Shown here in pieces: positions 25,313 to 34,984 of a stretch of DNA of 64,000 bases. Below the pieces are notes generated by a model that was not told the DNA's origin, searched no databases, and was given only the letters and a program-made list of their open reading frames with translations. This DNA is from Leptospiraceae bacterium (GTDB lineage Bacteria > Spirochaetota > Leptospiria > Leptospirales > Leptospiraceae). The stretch's first letter is position 1. Every line of letters begins with the position of its first letter. The stretch spans positions 124,001-188,000 of the forward strand of contig JACKPA010000010.1 of NCBI GenBank assembly GCA_024233865.1. Reading direction: 5' to 3'. The translations under genes were made by a program, and so were the position numbers.

Positions 25313-25801
25313 TTATTCGAGAATTCGTAATATTTTTTTTATATAGAAAATACAGCTTAAGATAAAAAATATAAAAACTAACGCCATAAACCAGTTTAAA
25401 TTTGCATTTGTTCCAATCGTAACTTGTACAATAGAATAATATAGGGAAAAGAAAAGAATACTGCAAAGTAATGCCAAAGAGCTGATAAACTCATTCAATA
25501 TATCCCACAATGGTTTCTGTCTTTCTTTTGAAAGGCTCAGAAATTTTTCCTTATTTGGAATATTTAATAAGGTGGGATACTTGCGTGATAAAACAAACAT
25601 CCCATAAAGAAACAAAGACATTAACAGGGGTAAAAGAATTATAATTGCCAATTCAATTCCCTTTGTAGTCCACCTGTCCGGTTCTCCGCTAAAGCTAAAA
25701 TGAACGGGAATTTTGTCAGGTATCGAATTCCAAGTGCTAAAACCCCAAATAGTGCCAACTGCAATAAGTACAATATTGAGTATTTGATAAGTTGTTTTCA
25801 T
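25313..25801 (-). CDS. DUF1648/SdpI-like membrane protein
   Basis: 162 residues from the ATG at 25801 (an upstream TTG at 25819 is an alternative). The opening has a membrane helix, then the DUF1648 signature WNSIPDKIPVHFSFSGEPDRWTTKG (in two parts), followed by three more membrane helices. The family includes SdpI, the immunity protein against the SDP toxin in Bacillus, and many uncharacterised relatives. There is no toxin gene next door, so an immunity role is not supported here. Confidence 0.75.
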   Translation of the reverse strand: MKTTYQILNIVLIAVGTIWGFSTWNSIPDKIPVHFSFSGEPDRWTTKGIELAIIILLPLLMSLFLYGMFVLSRKYPTLLNIPNKEKFLSLSKERQKPLWDILNEFISSLALLCSILFFSLYYSIVQVTIGTNANLNWFMALVFIFFILSCIFYIKKILRILE

Positions 25802-25879
25802 TTCCAATTTGCCTTTCAAAATTTAAATATTTATTTAAACCATAAACCAATATAAGTAATTTTCAAGGAATTATTTGAT

Positions 25880-25906
25880 CCTAATTCATGGAATAGACTA
25901 AAATTT
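25880..25906. repeat. Degenerate right end of the dispersed repeat
   Basis: CTAATTCATGGAATAGACT followed by AAAATTT resembles the right end at 29971-30004 and the family consensus. It is intergenic, upstream of the MFS gene. The match is imperfect, so confidence is limited. Confidence 0.4.
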
Positions 25907-25994
25907 TACCTAAATTTTCAAGAAAAACAAATTTCCTAATCTTAAAGCAGTTTTTACGCTCCATCGGAATTTGAAAAATTATCCGATAATACAT

Positions 25995-26022
25995 TTGACA
26001 GATTCATACGGAAGTTTACAAA
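25995..26022 (+). promoter_or_regulatory. Candidate promoter of the MFS exporter gene
   Basis: TTGACA (25995-26000) is followed after 16 bases by TACAAA. The gene starts 74 bases further on. The -10 match is mediocre. Confidence 0.35.
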
Positions 26023-26096
26023 ATTGATAATCCCAGTTGGACGAGAGTCATTCGGATAAAAAAAGAAAAGTTTGAAAAGGTCTTTCAAAAATCGAT

Positions 26097-27479
26097 ATGA
26101 TACAACAAAAAAATAACGAAGTTAATAAATTGGTTTTGATGTCCGTAACTATGGCATCCAATTTTTTCAATCCGCTTATGGGTGCCGCTGTAAATGTAGC
26201 CTTGCCCAAAATAGGTGAGGAGTTCTTGCTAGACGCTATTTCTTTGAGTTGGGTGACAATGGCGTTTTTGTTGGCATCCGCAGTGTTCCTCGTCCCTTTA
26301 GGAAAAATTGGTGATATGTGGGGACGAAAAAAAGTCTTTCTTTACGGAAACATCTTTTTTATGCTTGCGACCTTCTTCTGTGCCATTTCCAATTCAGGGC
26401 ATTTTTTGATTGTTTCACGGCTTTTGCAAGGCATTGGTAGTGCCATGATGTTTAGTACCAGTATGGCTATTGTGATTTCTGCTTTTCCACCGCAAGAAAG
26501 AGGCAAGGTGATAGGGTTGAATGTTTCGGCGGTTTATGTGGGTTTATCCATAGCCCCTTTTTTGGGAGGTTTGTTAACCCAAAGTTTGGGTTGGCGTAGT
26601 TTGTTTTTTATAAACGCTGTGGTTTCTTTATTCATAGCATTAGCTATACTTCTAAAAATCAAAGAAGAGTGGATTGAGGCAAAAAATGAAACATTCGATA
26701 GATTGGGAACACTCATCTATATACCGTCGATGGCTGCTCTGATGTACGGGTTTTCCAAACTGCCAACCCCTATTGCAATTTTTATTACTTTAACCGGAGT
26801 TGTAGGTTTGGTTATTTTTGTATTGGCAGAACTTAAAAATCCCTTTCCGGTTTTGAATATGAAACTATTCTTTAATAATAAAGTTTTTGCGAGTTCCAAT
26901 TTGTCAGCTTTTATAAATTATGCGGCTACATTTGCGGTAAGTTTTGTTCTTAGCTTATATTTACAATACGCCAAACATTTCAATCCAAGAGAAGCGGGTT
27001 TAGTGCTCATTACACAACCGGTTTTGATGGCTTTGGTAGCTTCATTTTCCGGTAGAATGTCCGACAAAATAAATCCCCGCTGGTTGGCATCTTCCGGAAT
27101 GGCAATAAGTGTGGTTGGTCTTTTTATGTTGGCATTAATAGAAAAACAAACTACACAATTTTTTATTGTCACATCACTCGCCATACTTGGTTTCGGTTTT
27201 GGTCTGTTTTCTTCTCCGAATACAAATATGATCATGAGTTCGGTAGAACGAAAATTTTATGGTGTTGCCTCTGCTACCGTAAGTACTATGCGAGCTACCG
27301 GAATGATGTTTAGTATGGCTATTGCTTCCCTTTGTGTTCATATTTTTGTCGGAGAACAACAAATCACTGATTTGAATATTGATAGTTTTATTCATAGTTC
27401 AAAAATAGTCTTTATAGTGTTTACTTTACTTTGTATGGTTGGAGTTTTTTCTTCATTAGTAGGTAAAAAGGGTGATTAG
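26097..27479 (+). CDS. MFS drug/metabolite exporter of the DHA2 (EmrB/QacA) type
   Basis: 460 residues with about 14 membrane helices. The motif-A-like segment GKIGDMWGRKKVFLYGN (~62-78) is typical, as are SRLLQGIGSAMMFSTS (~103) and the motif-C-like LNVSAVYVGLSIAPFLGGLL in the fifth helix. It should export small hydrophobic compounds by proton antiport. The gene is free-standing, and no regulator is adjacent. Substrate unknown. Confidence 0.9.
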   Translation: MIQQKNNEVNKLVLMSVTMASNFFNPLMGAAVNVALPKIGEEFLLDAISLSWVTMAFLLASAVFLVPLGKIGDMWGRKKVFLYGNIFFMLATFFCAISNSGHFLIVSRLLQGIGSAMMFSTSMAIVISAFPPQERGKVIGLNVSAVYVGLSIAPFLGGLLTQSLGWRSLFFINAVVSLFIALAILLKIKEEWIEAKNETFDRLGTLIYIPSMAALMYGFSKLPTPIAIFITLTGVVGLVIFVLAELKNPFPVLNMKLFFNNKVFASSNLSAFINYAATFAVSFVLSLYLQYAKHFNPREAGLVLITQPVLMALVASFSGRMSDKINPRWLASSGMAISVVGLFMLALIEKQTTQFFIVTSLAILGFGFGLFSSPNTNMIMSSVERKFYGVASATVSTMRATGMMFSMAIASLCVHIFVGEQQITDLNIDSFIHSSKIVFIVFTLLCMVGVFSSLVGKKGD

Positions 27480-27549
27480 GGAAAATTTTTCAAAAAATTA
27501 TTTTTTATTGAAGAAATTTTAGAATTATTTTAAAAAGTTTAAAAGTGTT

Positions 27550-28083
27550 ATGATGGAAAATAAAGAAAATATTACCGCCCTTTGCAATAGAGCAAAAGAA
27601 ATGTTGGACGGAACTGAAATAGATTCTAATCCGAAGTTGAAAGCATTACTAGAAGATACAATTCATTTGCTAACGGATATACTCTTAGAAAGCGAAAGAA
27701 AATACCGACTTTTGGCAGAAAACGAAGTTGAAAAAGCCAACCAAACCAAAGCCGATTTTATAGCTAATATCTCTCACCAAATCCAAACTCCTTTGAATAT
27801 TATTTTAGGATTTACGGAACTTTTAAAAGAAAAGTTAGAAAACCATTCACAGTATGATGAATATTTTAGTGGTATACTAAGTAGTGGTAAAAGCCTTTTA
27901 CACCTGATTGACAATATTCTGGATTTTTCCAAAGCAGAGTCTGGTCAATTGGTAATAAAAGAATATCCTATGTCCGTTTATTCATATAGGAAAGTGCGTT
28001 TCTCCGGTATAAAGCCAATCCCCAAAACCCTTCGACCCTGCTCAGGGCAAGTCCCTGCCATGGCTACCAAAGACTTCCCATAA
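27550..28083 (+). pseudogene. Sensor histidine kinase, truncated after HisKA
   Basis: The reading frame has a short N-terminal linker, then a HisKA dimerisation domain with the phosphorylated histidine in ADFIANISHQIQTPLNIIL (~74-92) and the following helix LLHLIDNILDFSKAESGQLV. At about residue 144 (position 27981) it enters the 159-bp repeat and ends after 34 repeat-encoded residues. The HATPase domain is absent, so it cannot autophosphorylate. The remainder is not found further along. Confidence 0.85.
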
Positions 28084-28139
28084 AATCACTTATGTCAATG
28101 TCCACCCAGGGCTAATTGTAAGAATGGGTCTTAAATTTC
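27981..28139. repeat. 159-bp dispersed repeat, copy B
   Basis: Identical to 23666-23824. Its left border is the truncation point of the histidine kinase. About 115 bases of unassigned AT-rich sequence separate it from the transposase pseudogene. Confidence 0.9.
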
Positions 28140-28255
28140 GCCGAAATTTTCGGGGAAAACGTCAGTCGAGACAAACTTTCCTCTCTCCAAGATTTTTCTT
28201 GGAAAAAAAAGAGTCAATTATTTTTTGAAAAAAATATTCATCCGTAACTATTTTT

Positions 28256-29513
28256 TTATGGTGATCTGCTCCTTGGTCGAAAGTAGCCTTTTACTAATTC
28301 GTGGGTTTGCTTCAGTTTTTTTATCTCATTGTAAGCAAAGTATTCATACACAATCATGAGTTTCATCTCTTTCCCGCAATCTGGACAATGTATTGGGTTG
28401 ACATGGAAACAATGCTCTATTGCTTTTGCCCAGGATGCTTGTTGGATTAATTGTAACCTTTCTTCAACACCATGGGCATATATTCCATAATAGCGGATCA
28501 TTTTCCGGTTTTGTTCAGGAAGGAAATAGAGCATTCTAGCCATAAATTCAAAAATATCCATGGTTATAATTTTAAAACTCTTTTCCCCTGTATTTCGATC
28601 TACCCAGCTTTTGAAACGAAAGGTAACTTTTCTATTAACATGATCTACTTTCAAAATTTGGCTATTGTGAAAATATCCCGATGCGATATACTCAGCAACT
28701 CGGAATAGAACTTGGTTATGATCACCATGGATAGGTTGAAAATAAACATGAAATCCGTTTTGGTATTTGGATTGGATACGAGCTGATTCTTGGCTTGTGA
28801 GAATGTTTTCTTTTACAAGGTGGTTGCAAAAATCCTTCATCCAAGAGAAACGGAATGATTTGTAGGAGATGAAGGAGTTGCTCAGAATTTCTCCTGTTGT
28901 GGTGTTGATAAGTTCGGTTGTTCCAACGAGATGGACGTGTGGGTTAAAATTAGCTACCGGTTGGTGAGCTTGCCGAACCACCGCATTTATGGACGGTTGC
29001 AAGTATCCCCGGTTGCCATTCAGAAGGTGACAGATTGGCAGCGTTCAAGAGTTGGTTTCGATATACCTCTGCCGCGAGAGGAATCATGTCTTCTGTGGAA
29101 TAGCCTTTTTGAAAGAGGATTTCTGATAAAGTCCCTGGTATGGTGAAGGTAACATGGATGTGTTTAAAGTCCGTATTGAGGATAAAGGATAAATTGGACG
29201 ACCAGCTAAAGAGCTTTTTCCGGTTACAGGAGAGGCATAATCTTGATTTACAAGTGAATGGTACAACAAGGTTAGTTCCGCATTCCATGCAAGTATATCT
29301 TTGAAAACCGTTTAAGAAATTTCCACAATTCAAGAGTTTTTGGACTTCTTCAATCTTACCAGGGTGAATTTGACCGTAGATGGAAAGAAAGTTTTTGTTG
29401 TAAATTGGAAGAAAATCATCCCAATGGTTTTGCCAGATGGATTTGTAGAAGTTCCATCTTTCCATGGCTGGAATATAGTCTGATTTTGGTGGTTGCTTTG
29501 AACAGATATACAT
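28256..29513 (-). pseudogene. IS91-family transposase, broken by a frameshift
   Basis: Two overlapping minus-strand frames (28950-29513 and 28256-29002) together make one IS91-type Y1/Y2 transposase of about 419 residues. The first carries the zinc-binding domain (CMECGTNLVVPFTCKSRLCL followed by SC) and LNTDFKHIHVTFTIPG. The second carries the FNPHVHLVG motif and FMARMLYFLPEQNRKMIRYYG, then a CPDCGKEM zinc pair. The frame changes just where a REP-like palindrome is inserted, between the expected ...ATVHKCG and ...ANFNPHVHL. An inactive mobile-element relic. Confidence 0.85.
28959..28979. repeat. REP-like palindromic repeat inside the transposase
   Basis: GGTTGGTGAGCTTGCCGAAC plus C has GGTTGG/CGAACC arms and resembles short palindromes found in many genomes (the GGTTCGGCAAGCTCACC class). 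A net gain of 25 bases here accounts for the frameshift. Confidence 0.7.
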
Positions 29514-29635
29514 AGTGGGGGAGTTGCTCCACTATATAATGGGTAAACAAAAGATAAGTTGGTACGAGTTTTTAGAGAAAAAAATTAGAAGTTTTAAAAA
29601 AAAATCACTATAACCATAAAACCCATCTCTTCTAA

Positions 29636-29971
29636 TTTTTTGTTTTAGAAACAATACATTTGTTTACAATAGACCATCTACCGAATTTTTCTGAAATACC
29701 GAGCATATTAAAAGAACCGATATTCGAGAAGGCGTTTCAAGTAGCGGAGACATCGAGCTTCAACGAGTCTGAATTAGAGGCGTATATGGCGAGTTTGATG
29801 GAATATTGGGATATGAACAATGTGATAGATGGTTCGTTTGAAAAGGGGATGGAAAAAGGGAAAATAGAAAAAACCATGGAAATAGCAAAAGAAATGAAAC
29901 AGAACAATGAACCGATTGAAAAGATAGTTAGATATACGGGATTGGCGATTGAGGAAATAGAAAAACTCTAA
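29636..29971 (+). pseudogene. C-terminal remnant of an Rpn/PD-(D/E)xK-type transposase-like protein
   Basis: The frame is open from 29636 and has only a TTG (29660) to start from. It reads like the C-terminal part of an Rpn recombination-promoting nuclease/PD-(D/E)xK transposase: HLFTIDHLPNFSEIP, FNESELEAYMASLMEYWDM and the family's tail GMEKGKIEKTMEIAKEMKQN, then EKIVRYTGLAIEEIEKL. The nuclease core is missing. It abuts the IS91 relic, which may have replaced the 5' half. Confidence 0.7.
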
Positions 29972-30004
29972 CCATGGCTAATTCATAGGACAGACTCTAA
30001 ATTT
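29971..30004. repeat. Right end of the dispersed repeat
   Basis: ACCATGGCTAATTCATAGGA followed by CAGACTCTAAATTT matches the family's right end (CCAGGGCTAATT...AGAACAGGCTTAAATTT) with a few changes. It overlaps the end of the Rpn remnant. Confidence 0.55.
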
Positions 30005-30045
30005 AACACTTGACTATTTAATGTTACAAAACAAAATGTAATGCT

Positions 30046-30642
30046 ATGATTTTATTCACACCTGTTTTTGAAACAGAAAAAAGAGAACCCATTCGAGTCC
30101 CAAAATACGAAGGAGTTAAAATGGGTTTAGAAGTTTTTCTAAATTACAAGTTTGAAGAGTTTAATTTCAAATACGAGTGGAATAATGGAGTTTTGGAAGC
30201 CGAGGAGAAGGTGAAAGATTCAGAACGATATATCATTGATAATATATGCCGAAAATTCGCAAAAACCAAATATTATGAAAATGGAGATAGTATTCTACCT
30301 GAAGCTGATGTACATCTAAAGGAATTGGGTAAATACAGAAGACCGGATGCAGTTTACTTTCAAAAAGATCAAATTAGAAAACAAAAATCATTCCAAACTC
30401 CACCTCTTTTTATTATTGAAATAATTTCTCCCTCAAATTCTAGCATCGAAGTAGAAAAAAAGACAAAAGAATATTTTCAAGCAGGTATTAAAGTTGTCTG
30501 GCATATTTACCCGTCCTTAAAAGAAGTTAAAATTTACTATTCAGCCAAACAGGTGAGAATATGTAATGAAGATGATGTCTGTGACGTAGGAAATATTTTA
30601 TCTGATTTTAATCTTAGTATCAGTGATATTTTTAAAGAGTAA
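30046..30642 (+). CDS. Uma2-family putative restriction-like endonuclease
   Basis: 198 residues. The PD-(D/E)xK fold typical of Uma2/DUF820 is indicated by KYRRPDAVYFQKDQ (~104-117; active Asp) and PLFIIEIISPSNSSIEVEKK (~126-145; active Glu), followed by EYFQAGIKVVWHIYP. A catalytic Lys would be K144/K145 or nearby. These proteins are very common in cyanobacteria and spirochaetes, and their role is largely unknown. The gene is free-standing. A second in-frame ATG lies at 30121, so the exact start is uncertain. Confidence 0.85.
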   Translation: MILFTPVFETEKREPIRVPKYEGVKMGLEVFLNYKFEEFNFKYEWNNGVLEAEEKVKDSERYIIDNICRKFAKTKYYENGDSILPEADVHLKELGKYRRPDAVYFQKDQIRKQKSFQTPPLFIIEIISPSNSSIEVEKKTKEYFQAGIKVVWHIYPSLKEVKIYYSAKQVRICNEDDVCDVGNILSDFNLSISDIFKE

Positions 30643-30804
30643 ATTATATTGCTTCTGAGAGTGTAACCGGCAAAAAAATTTTTCCAATCTATCCATTTCA
30701 TTTTTTAGTCCTTTTAACTTTACTCCAATTTCCATTTCCAATTTCTGAAATTTGCTTTTTTTTTTCTTGGTCATAAAGAGACTTATGAATTTGGGAGGAA
30801 ACCT

Positions 30805-33297
30805 ATGAAATATTTACAAAAGTTCACCTATTTTTTGATAATAATAGTTGTATTATTAGTTTCATCTTTTTGTAAAAAAAAGGATGAAAAAAGCCAAAAT
30901 TTGGAAGGTGAAAACAAACAAGCTCAAAATCAAAGTACTGAAAGTATATATGTAATTACGGGTAACAACGTAAACGTAAGGAAAGATGCCAACCTCAAGG
31001 GAAAAGTTCTTGTTCAGCTAAACATTGATGATGAAGTTATTTTTATCTCAAAATCGGACTCCAAGGAAAAGATTGGGGATAAAGAGCATTATTGGTTTAA
31101 GGTAAAAACCAATGATATTACGGGCTGGATTTATGGTGCTTATCTAAAGCCAAAAGAAAATTCGGAAAAATCAAATTCTCCGGATTCCTCTTCTATTTTA
31201 GAAAAAGTCGAATATCGAAAAATAGCTCAAGATGATATACCAGCAAGTATAATGCTTACCTGCGAAGCAAATGCGTTTAAATCCAAGCAGGAATTGCTTG
31301 GTAAACCGGAATCCCAGAGATATTCTTGCAAAGAATACCTTTTTTCTAAGCAAGAAGTTAGTTTTTTGAAGCAAAAGGGATTTTATATCAAACAAATCCC
31401 TCCTCTTCAGTATGTCCAAGAAGATGATATGGTTGATCAATACAAAGCCTATTCCGGGGTAGAAAAGCCAACCGAAGTTGTTGAATTGACCGAAATAGAC
31501 GCTACTCCTCGGTACAGTTTAACACCTTTGTTTATAAGTGCTGATTATGTGCTGCACTTGTATCATCTTCTGTTTACGCGAATGTTGGAGGATATGGAAA
31601 CCAATAAATTCTATCCTCTTGCCAAACAGCTAACAGACTCTCTTCTAAAAGAAGCGATCCAAGGCTATAAAACAACATCGGATAAAAACCTAAAAGAAGC
31701 TTACAAAAGAGTGGCTGCTTTTTTTGCTGTTCCGGCAATGATTATGGGCTCTAAAGTAGAAAATCCTGAAATTAGCTCTTTGGCAAATAAAGACTTGGAA
31801 AGTGTCACAAAAGCTTCCGGTTTCGGAGAGTCCTCTATTACGGGTGAAAAGGAAGATTTCACCCAATATATTCCAAGAGGACACTACAATAAAAACGATA
31901 CGTTAAAAAACTATTTTAAGGTAATGATGTGGTATGGACGTATCTATTTTCCTTTGGAAGACCCAATTCCGGGGATGTTGATTACCTCTCTTTTGTCAGA
32001 GAAGCAAAATATAAAGACCTGGGAAGATATTTATATACCAACCTCTTATTTGGTTGGAAAAAGTGATGACTTGGACTACTATGCCTACAAAAGCGGGATG
32101 GATAGAGTGTTTGGTGTAACTTACAATCCTAAAACATCTCCCGACAAATCAAAACTTGCTACTTTTGTGCAGTATCTCAAAAACTTCCAATCACCTAGAA
32201 TCATTTCTAACTCGGTTCGAAATGATAGAGGATCTTTGGATTTGGAAGAAAAACAAGCTGGATTTCGCTTTATGGGTCAGAGGTTTATACCGGATTCTCA
32301 CATTTTTACCATGCTTACTTCACCAAGAGTAGGAAGTGATGAGCAGCCAAGAAATTTTCCCAAAGGATTGGATGTTATGTCTATTCTAGGTTCGAATCAA
32401 GCTGAGAAGCTACTCGAAGATGAATTCAAAACAGTACCCAAACTAAGTGCAAATCATAATTTCTTAAAAAAGCAATTTCAAGGTTATGATGATAAAGTCT
32501 ACAATCAGAACATTTATTGGAGCTGGTTAAACTCAATTCGCTCTTTATTTGGCAAACCAGCCAAAGGTCTCCCGGATTTTGTGTACACTCCCGAATGGGG
32601 CTACCGCTTGCTTTTAACCTCTCACGGAACGTGGGCAGAGCTTCGCCACGATACCTTATTGTATGCCAAGCAATCTTACGCGGAAATGGGTGGACCGGAT
32701 CCCGAAACGATCTATTACGCGGGACAACCGGAAATTCCCAAAGGGTATGTGGAACCAAATTATGTATTTTTTTCCGAGTTTGGGACGTTGGTATACCTAA
32801 CCAAAGACAAAATACAAAAAGCGGGAGTTTTAACGGATGAATATTCTCAAAAATTGGAAAAATTCCAAGCTATTATCGTGAAACTTAGCAAAATTGCACA
32901 AAAAGAAACAACAGGCTCTCCGATTACGGACGAAGACTATTTGTTTATTGCCAATTTTTCCAAAGAATTAGGAGCGATCATTCTTCCTTTTGCGGACTAT
33001 ATTGAAGATCAATACAAACAAATGGCTATTATAGCTGATGTTCACACAGACGCTTTTTCCCAAATGGCATTGGAAGTAGGGGTTGGCTCACCACAAGAAA
33101 TGTTTGTTTATGTAAAAGATAAAAACGGTTCTCGTGTATGTGTTGGTTATACGTATTCTTATTATGAGTTTAAAAATTCGATAGACAAAAGAATGACAGA
33201 CGAAGACTGGAAAAAAAAGGTTTACGAACCATCTTCCAAAGATTATCTACAAGCCAAAAAACCATCTTGGATAAAAATGATTCCAACTATGAATTGA
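30805..33297 (+). CDS. DUF3160-family lipoprotein with an SH3b domain
   Basis: 830 residues behind an excellent GGGAGGAAACC site. The signal peptide ends in LLVSSFCKKKD, a lipobox. Residues ~48-112 form a bacterial SH3 domain (YVITGNNVNVRKDANLKGKV). The rest (~140-830) is the DUF3160 domain, with RYSLTPLFISADYVLHLYHL, RVAAFFAVPAMIMGS and FRFMGQRFIPDSHIF, and a C-terminal HTDAFSQMALEVGVGSPQEM. DUF3160 proteins are large exported proteins in spirochaetes and others, of unknown function; the SH3b domain suggests contact with peptidoglycan. Confidence 0.85.
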   Translation: MKYLQKFTYFLIIIVVLLVSSFCKKKDEKSQNLEGENKQAQNQSTESIYVITGNNVNVRKDANLKGKVLVQLNIDDEVIFISKSDSKEKIGDKEHYWFKVKTNDITGWIYGAYLKPKENSEKSNSPDSSSILEKVEYRKIAQDDIPASIMLTCEANAFKSKQELLGKPESQRYSCKEYLFSKQEVSFLKQKGFYIKQIPPLQYVQEDDMVDQYKAYSGVEKPTEVVELTEIDATPRYSLTPLFISADYVLHLYHLLFTRMLEDMETNKFYPLAKQLTDSLLKEAIQGYKTTSDKNLKEAYKRVAAFFAVPAMIMGSKVENPEISSLANKDLESVTKASGFGESSITGEKEDFTQYIPRGHYNKNDTLKNYFKVMMWYGRIYFPLEDPIPGMLITSLLSEKQNIKTWEDIYIPTSYLVGKSDDLDYYAYKSGMDRVFGVTYNPKTSPDKSKLATFVQYLKNFQSPRIISNSVRNDRGSLDLEEKQAGFRFMGQRFIPDSHIFTMLTSPRVGSDEQPRNFPKGLDVMSILGSNQAEKLLEDEFKTVPKLSANHNFLKKQFQGYDDKVYNQNIYWSWLNSIRSLFGKPAKGLPDFVYTPEWGYRLLLTSHGTWAELRHDTLLYAKQSYAEMGGPDPETIYYAGQPEIPKGYVEPNYVFFSEFGTLVYLTKDKIQKAGVLTDEYSQKLEKFQAIIVKLSKIAQKETTGSPITDEDYLFIANFSKELGAIILPFADYIEDQYKQMAIIADVHTDAFSQMALEVGVGSPQEMFVYVKDKNGSRVCVGYTYSYYEFKNSIDKRMTDEDWKKKVYEPSSKDYLQAKKPSWIKMIPTMN

Positions 33298-33343
33298 AAA
33301 ATACATTCTTCCCATTTTTGAAATGGATAGCTTACTGCCGTTC

Positions 33344-34207
33344 CTAAACCGCTCTAAATAACAAAGAAGTCCTATCTTTTGCGATCCCTCTATCATCAAT
33401 ATCGGAAGGATGAAAATCCGGTTTGAAGTAACTCAAGAAACCTCGAATACCAACCCTTATAATGCTATTTCTATTGGATATTACCTTTCCCATATCTTTT
33501 AGAAAAGAAAAAAAACTGTAGTTCTTTTCTTGTAGCAAAAAGCTCGTTGTTCCTACAACCAAAAGTCCATACAACGCAAAAGTTCCCATAAGCATACCGG
33601 ATATCCTAAGAAGATAATCATCGTCAACTTCTTTTAAAACATCAAACGATACGTGTTTATGCTCGATTTCTTCCAGAGAATGCCAATACACCAATTCTTT
33701 CATTGTTGGAGAAAAATCTTCCGTAATGGTGCTTGTAAAAGAATTGTTTGCCCATACGGCAGTGTAGTGCTCCATTGCAGAGGTAATGGATAACGTCATT
33801 TTATGCCCAAAGATTTCGACAATCAACTTTTCCAAGATATCAAAAGAAATCTTTTTGAAGAGACCCACAAAACCTTCAATTTCATATCCTTGTTCTTCTA
33901 AAAAATGATTGAATTTTTCATGAGCTTTTCCGTGTTGGACTTCTTGAGCAATAAATAGCTTTATTTCTTCTTGAAGTTTAGTGTCTTTAATCTCATTTGC
34001 AAAATACTTAACGGATCGAATAAAGAATTTTTCTCCATCCGGAAAGATCGAACTTAAACCATTAAACATACTGGTTCTCAATACATTATTTCCCAAATAG
34101 TATCTTGGAACGTTACTAAAGTCCCAATTAAAACTCCTAACCAAAATGTCTTGGTTTAGTTGACGGTTTTGACCTTGCAATAGCTTAAATTGTTTTTGGT
34201 TATCCAT
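33344..34207 (-). CDS. PF10118-type metal-dependent hydrolase-like protein
   Basis: 287 residues with a strong AAGGAGATATAATT leader. The helical di-metal pattern includes FIAQEVQHGKAHEKFNHFLE (~88-107), SAMEHYTAVWANN (~141-153) and YWHSLEEIEHKHVSFDVLKE (~173-192), typical of the PF10118 family (ferritin-like helical bundle with His/Glu ligands). A hydrophobic stretch lies near 200-226. Family members are annotated as metal-dependent hydrolases, but no substrate is known. Its leader contains one of the repeats bracketing the Septu cassette. Confidence 0.8.
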   Translation of the reverse strand: MDNQKQFKLLQGQNRQLNQDILVRSFNWDFSNVPRYYLGNNVLRTSMFNGLSSIFPDGEKFFIRSVKYFANEIKDTKLQEEIKLFIAQEVQHGKAHEKFNHFLEEQGYEIEGFVGLFKKISFDILEKLIVEIFGHKMTLSITSAMEHYTAVWANNSFTSTITEDFSPTMKELVYWHSLEEIEHKHVSFDVLKEVDDDYLLRISGMLMGTFALYGLLVVGTTSFLLQEKNYSFFSFLKDMGKVISNRNSIIRVGIRGFLSYFKPDFHPSDIDDRGIAKDRTSLLFRAV

Positions 34208-34221
34208 AATTATATCTCCTT

Positions 34222-34243
34222 ATTGATTGTGCTTAATCGACAC
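34222..34243. repeat. 22-bp direct repeat bracketing the Septu cassette, copy 1
   Basis: Matches 36453-36474 at 20 of 22 bases (shared core TTGTGCTTAATC). It lies just upstream of the PF10118 gene and downstream of ptuB. Confidence 0.7.
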
Positions 34244-34315
34244 ATGAAATCATATCCCCTCCTTACTCTCAATCCATTCCATAGCCGTTTTCTCGAAAAC
34301 TACTAAAACTCTTAG

Positions 34316-34984
34316 TTAAAATTTCGATTTATTTTCTTGTATAATTGCCTCTAATTTTTTGATCTGCTTTTCCAATATTTGTTTTTTTACAAAGCAAAAT
34401 TCTTCTAATTTCCTATTAACAGGTGTCATAATTTTATATAATCTTCTACTAGCTTCACTACGTTTTAGTTTCAAAAGAGGTAATAAAGAACTTTTTCTTA
34501 ATCCTTCTAATTCAGAATGAGCTAACCCTAATTTGTTTATTGTTTTGTTCGCTGATTCATCAACTCCAAATATCTTTCCATTTCTATCAAATTGAAATTT
34601 AGTTTCACAAGTTAAATTTAATGGTGATACAAAATATTTTTCTTCTTGCGGAGGAGGCCAATCACCTTTTTTATGAGCTCCATAAGGAACTTTAGAGCGA
34701 TTTGGCTCTGGATAACAAGCTAAAAGATTTTTATAATCAACATCTTCCCCTTTATTACAATGCTTTTGTGGTTTTAAATGTTCTATATGAAATGTACTAT
34801 TATCAATAGATAATCCTGTGTAAGCACAAAGAAAAAATTGTTCTTGTAACAAGTTTTTAGATACAATATCCATTGCATTTTTATCCTGTCTTAATAAATC
34901 ATATCCAAAATTAATATCTTGTTTATTTTTTTGAATCCATTCTATTAAAATATTAGGAGTTTTTGATTTTTTAATATATTTCAT
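34316..34984 (-). CDS. ptuB: Septu HNH endonuclease PtuB
   Basis: 222 residues of the TIGR02646/PtuB type: FFLCAYTGLSIDN (~51-63), the HNH core FHIEHLKPQKHC (~66-77) and YKNLLACYPEPN, followed by a Pro-rich loop. The C-terminal half is helical. In Septu systems the PtuA ATPase forms a horseshoe complex that holds PtuB until phage infection releases its DNase activity. The ATG overlaps the ptuA stop (34981-34984), so expression is coupled. All expected HNH positions appear present. Confidence 0.88.
   Translation of the reverse strand: MKYIKKSKTPNILIEWIQKNKQDINFGYDLLRQDKNAMDIVSKNLLQEQFFLCAYTGLSIDNSTFHIEHLKPQKHCNKGEDVDYKNLLACYPEPNRSKVPYGAHKKGDWPPPQEEKYFVSPLNLTCETKFQFDRNGKIFGVDESANKTINKLGLAHSELEGLRKSSLLPLLKLKRSEASRRLYKIMTPVNRKLEEFCFVKKQILEKQIKKLEAIIQENKSKF

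Noticed and set aside
25313..25801. SdpI-type protein considered as an immunity protein of a bacteriocin locus.
   Set aside because: No SdpC-like toxin or processing genes are adjacent, and DUF1648 proteins are widespread without such a role.
30601..30774. Minus-strand frame of 58 residues with a coiled-coil look (starts MTKKKKSKFQKLEMEIG), overlapping the end of the Uma2 gene.
   Set aside because: No ribosome site, strong lysine bias from A-rich DNA, and overlap with a well supported gene; not enough to call it a gene.
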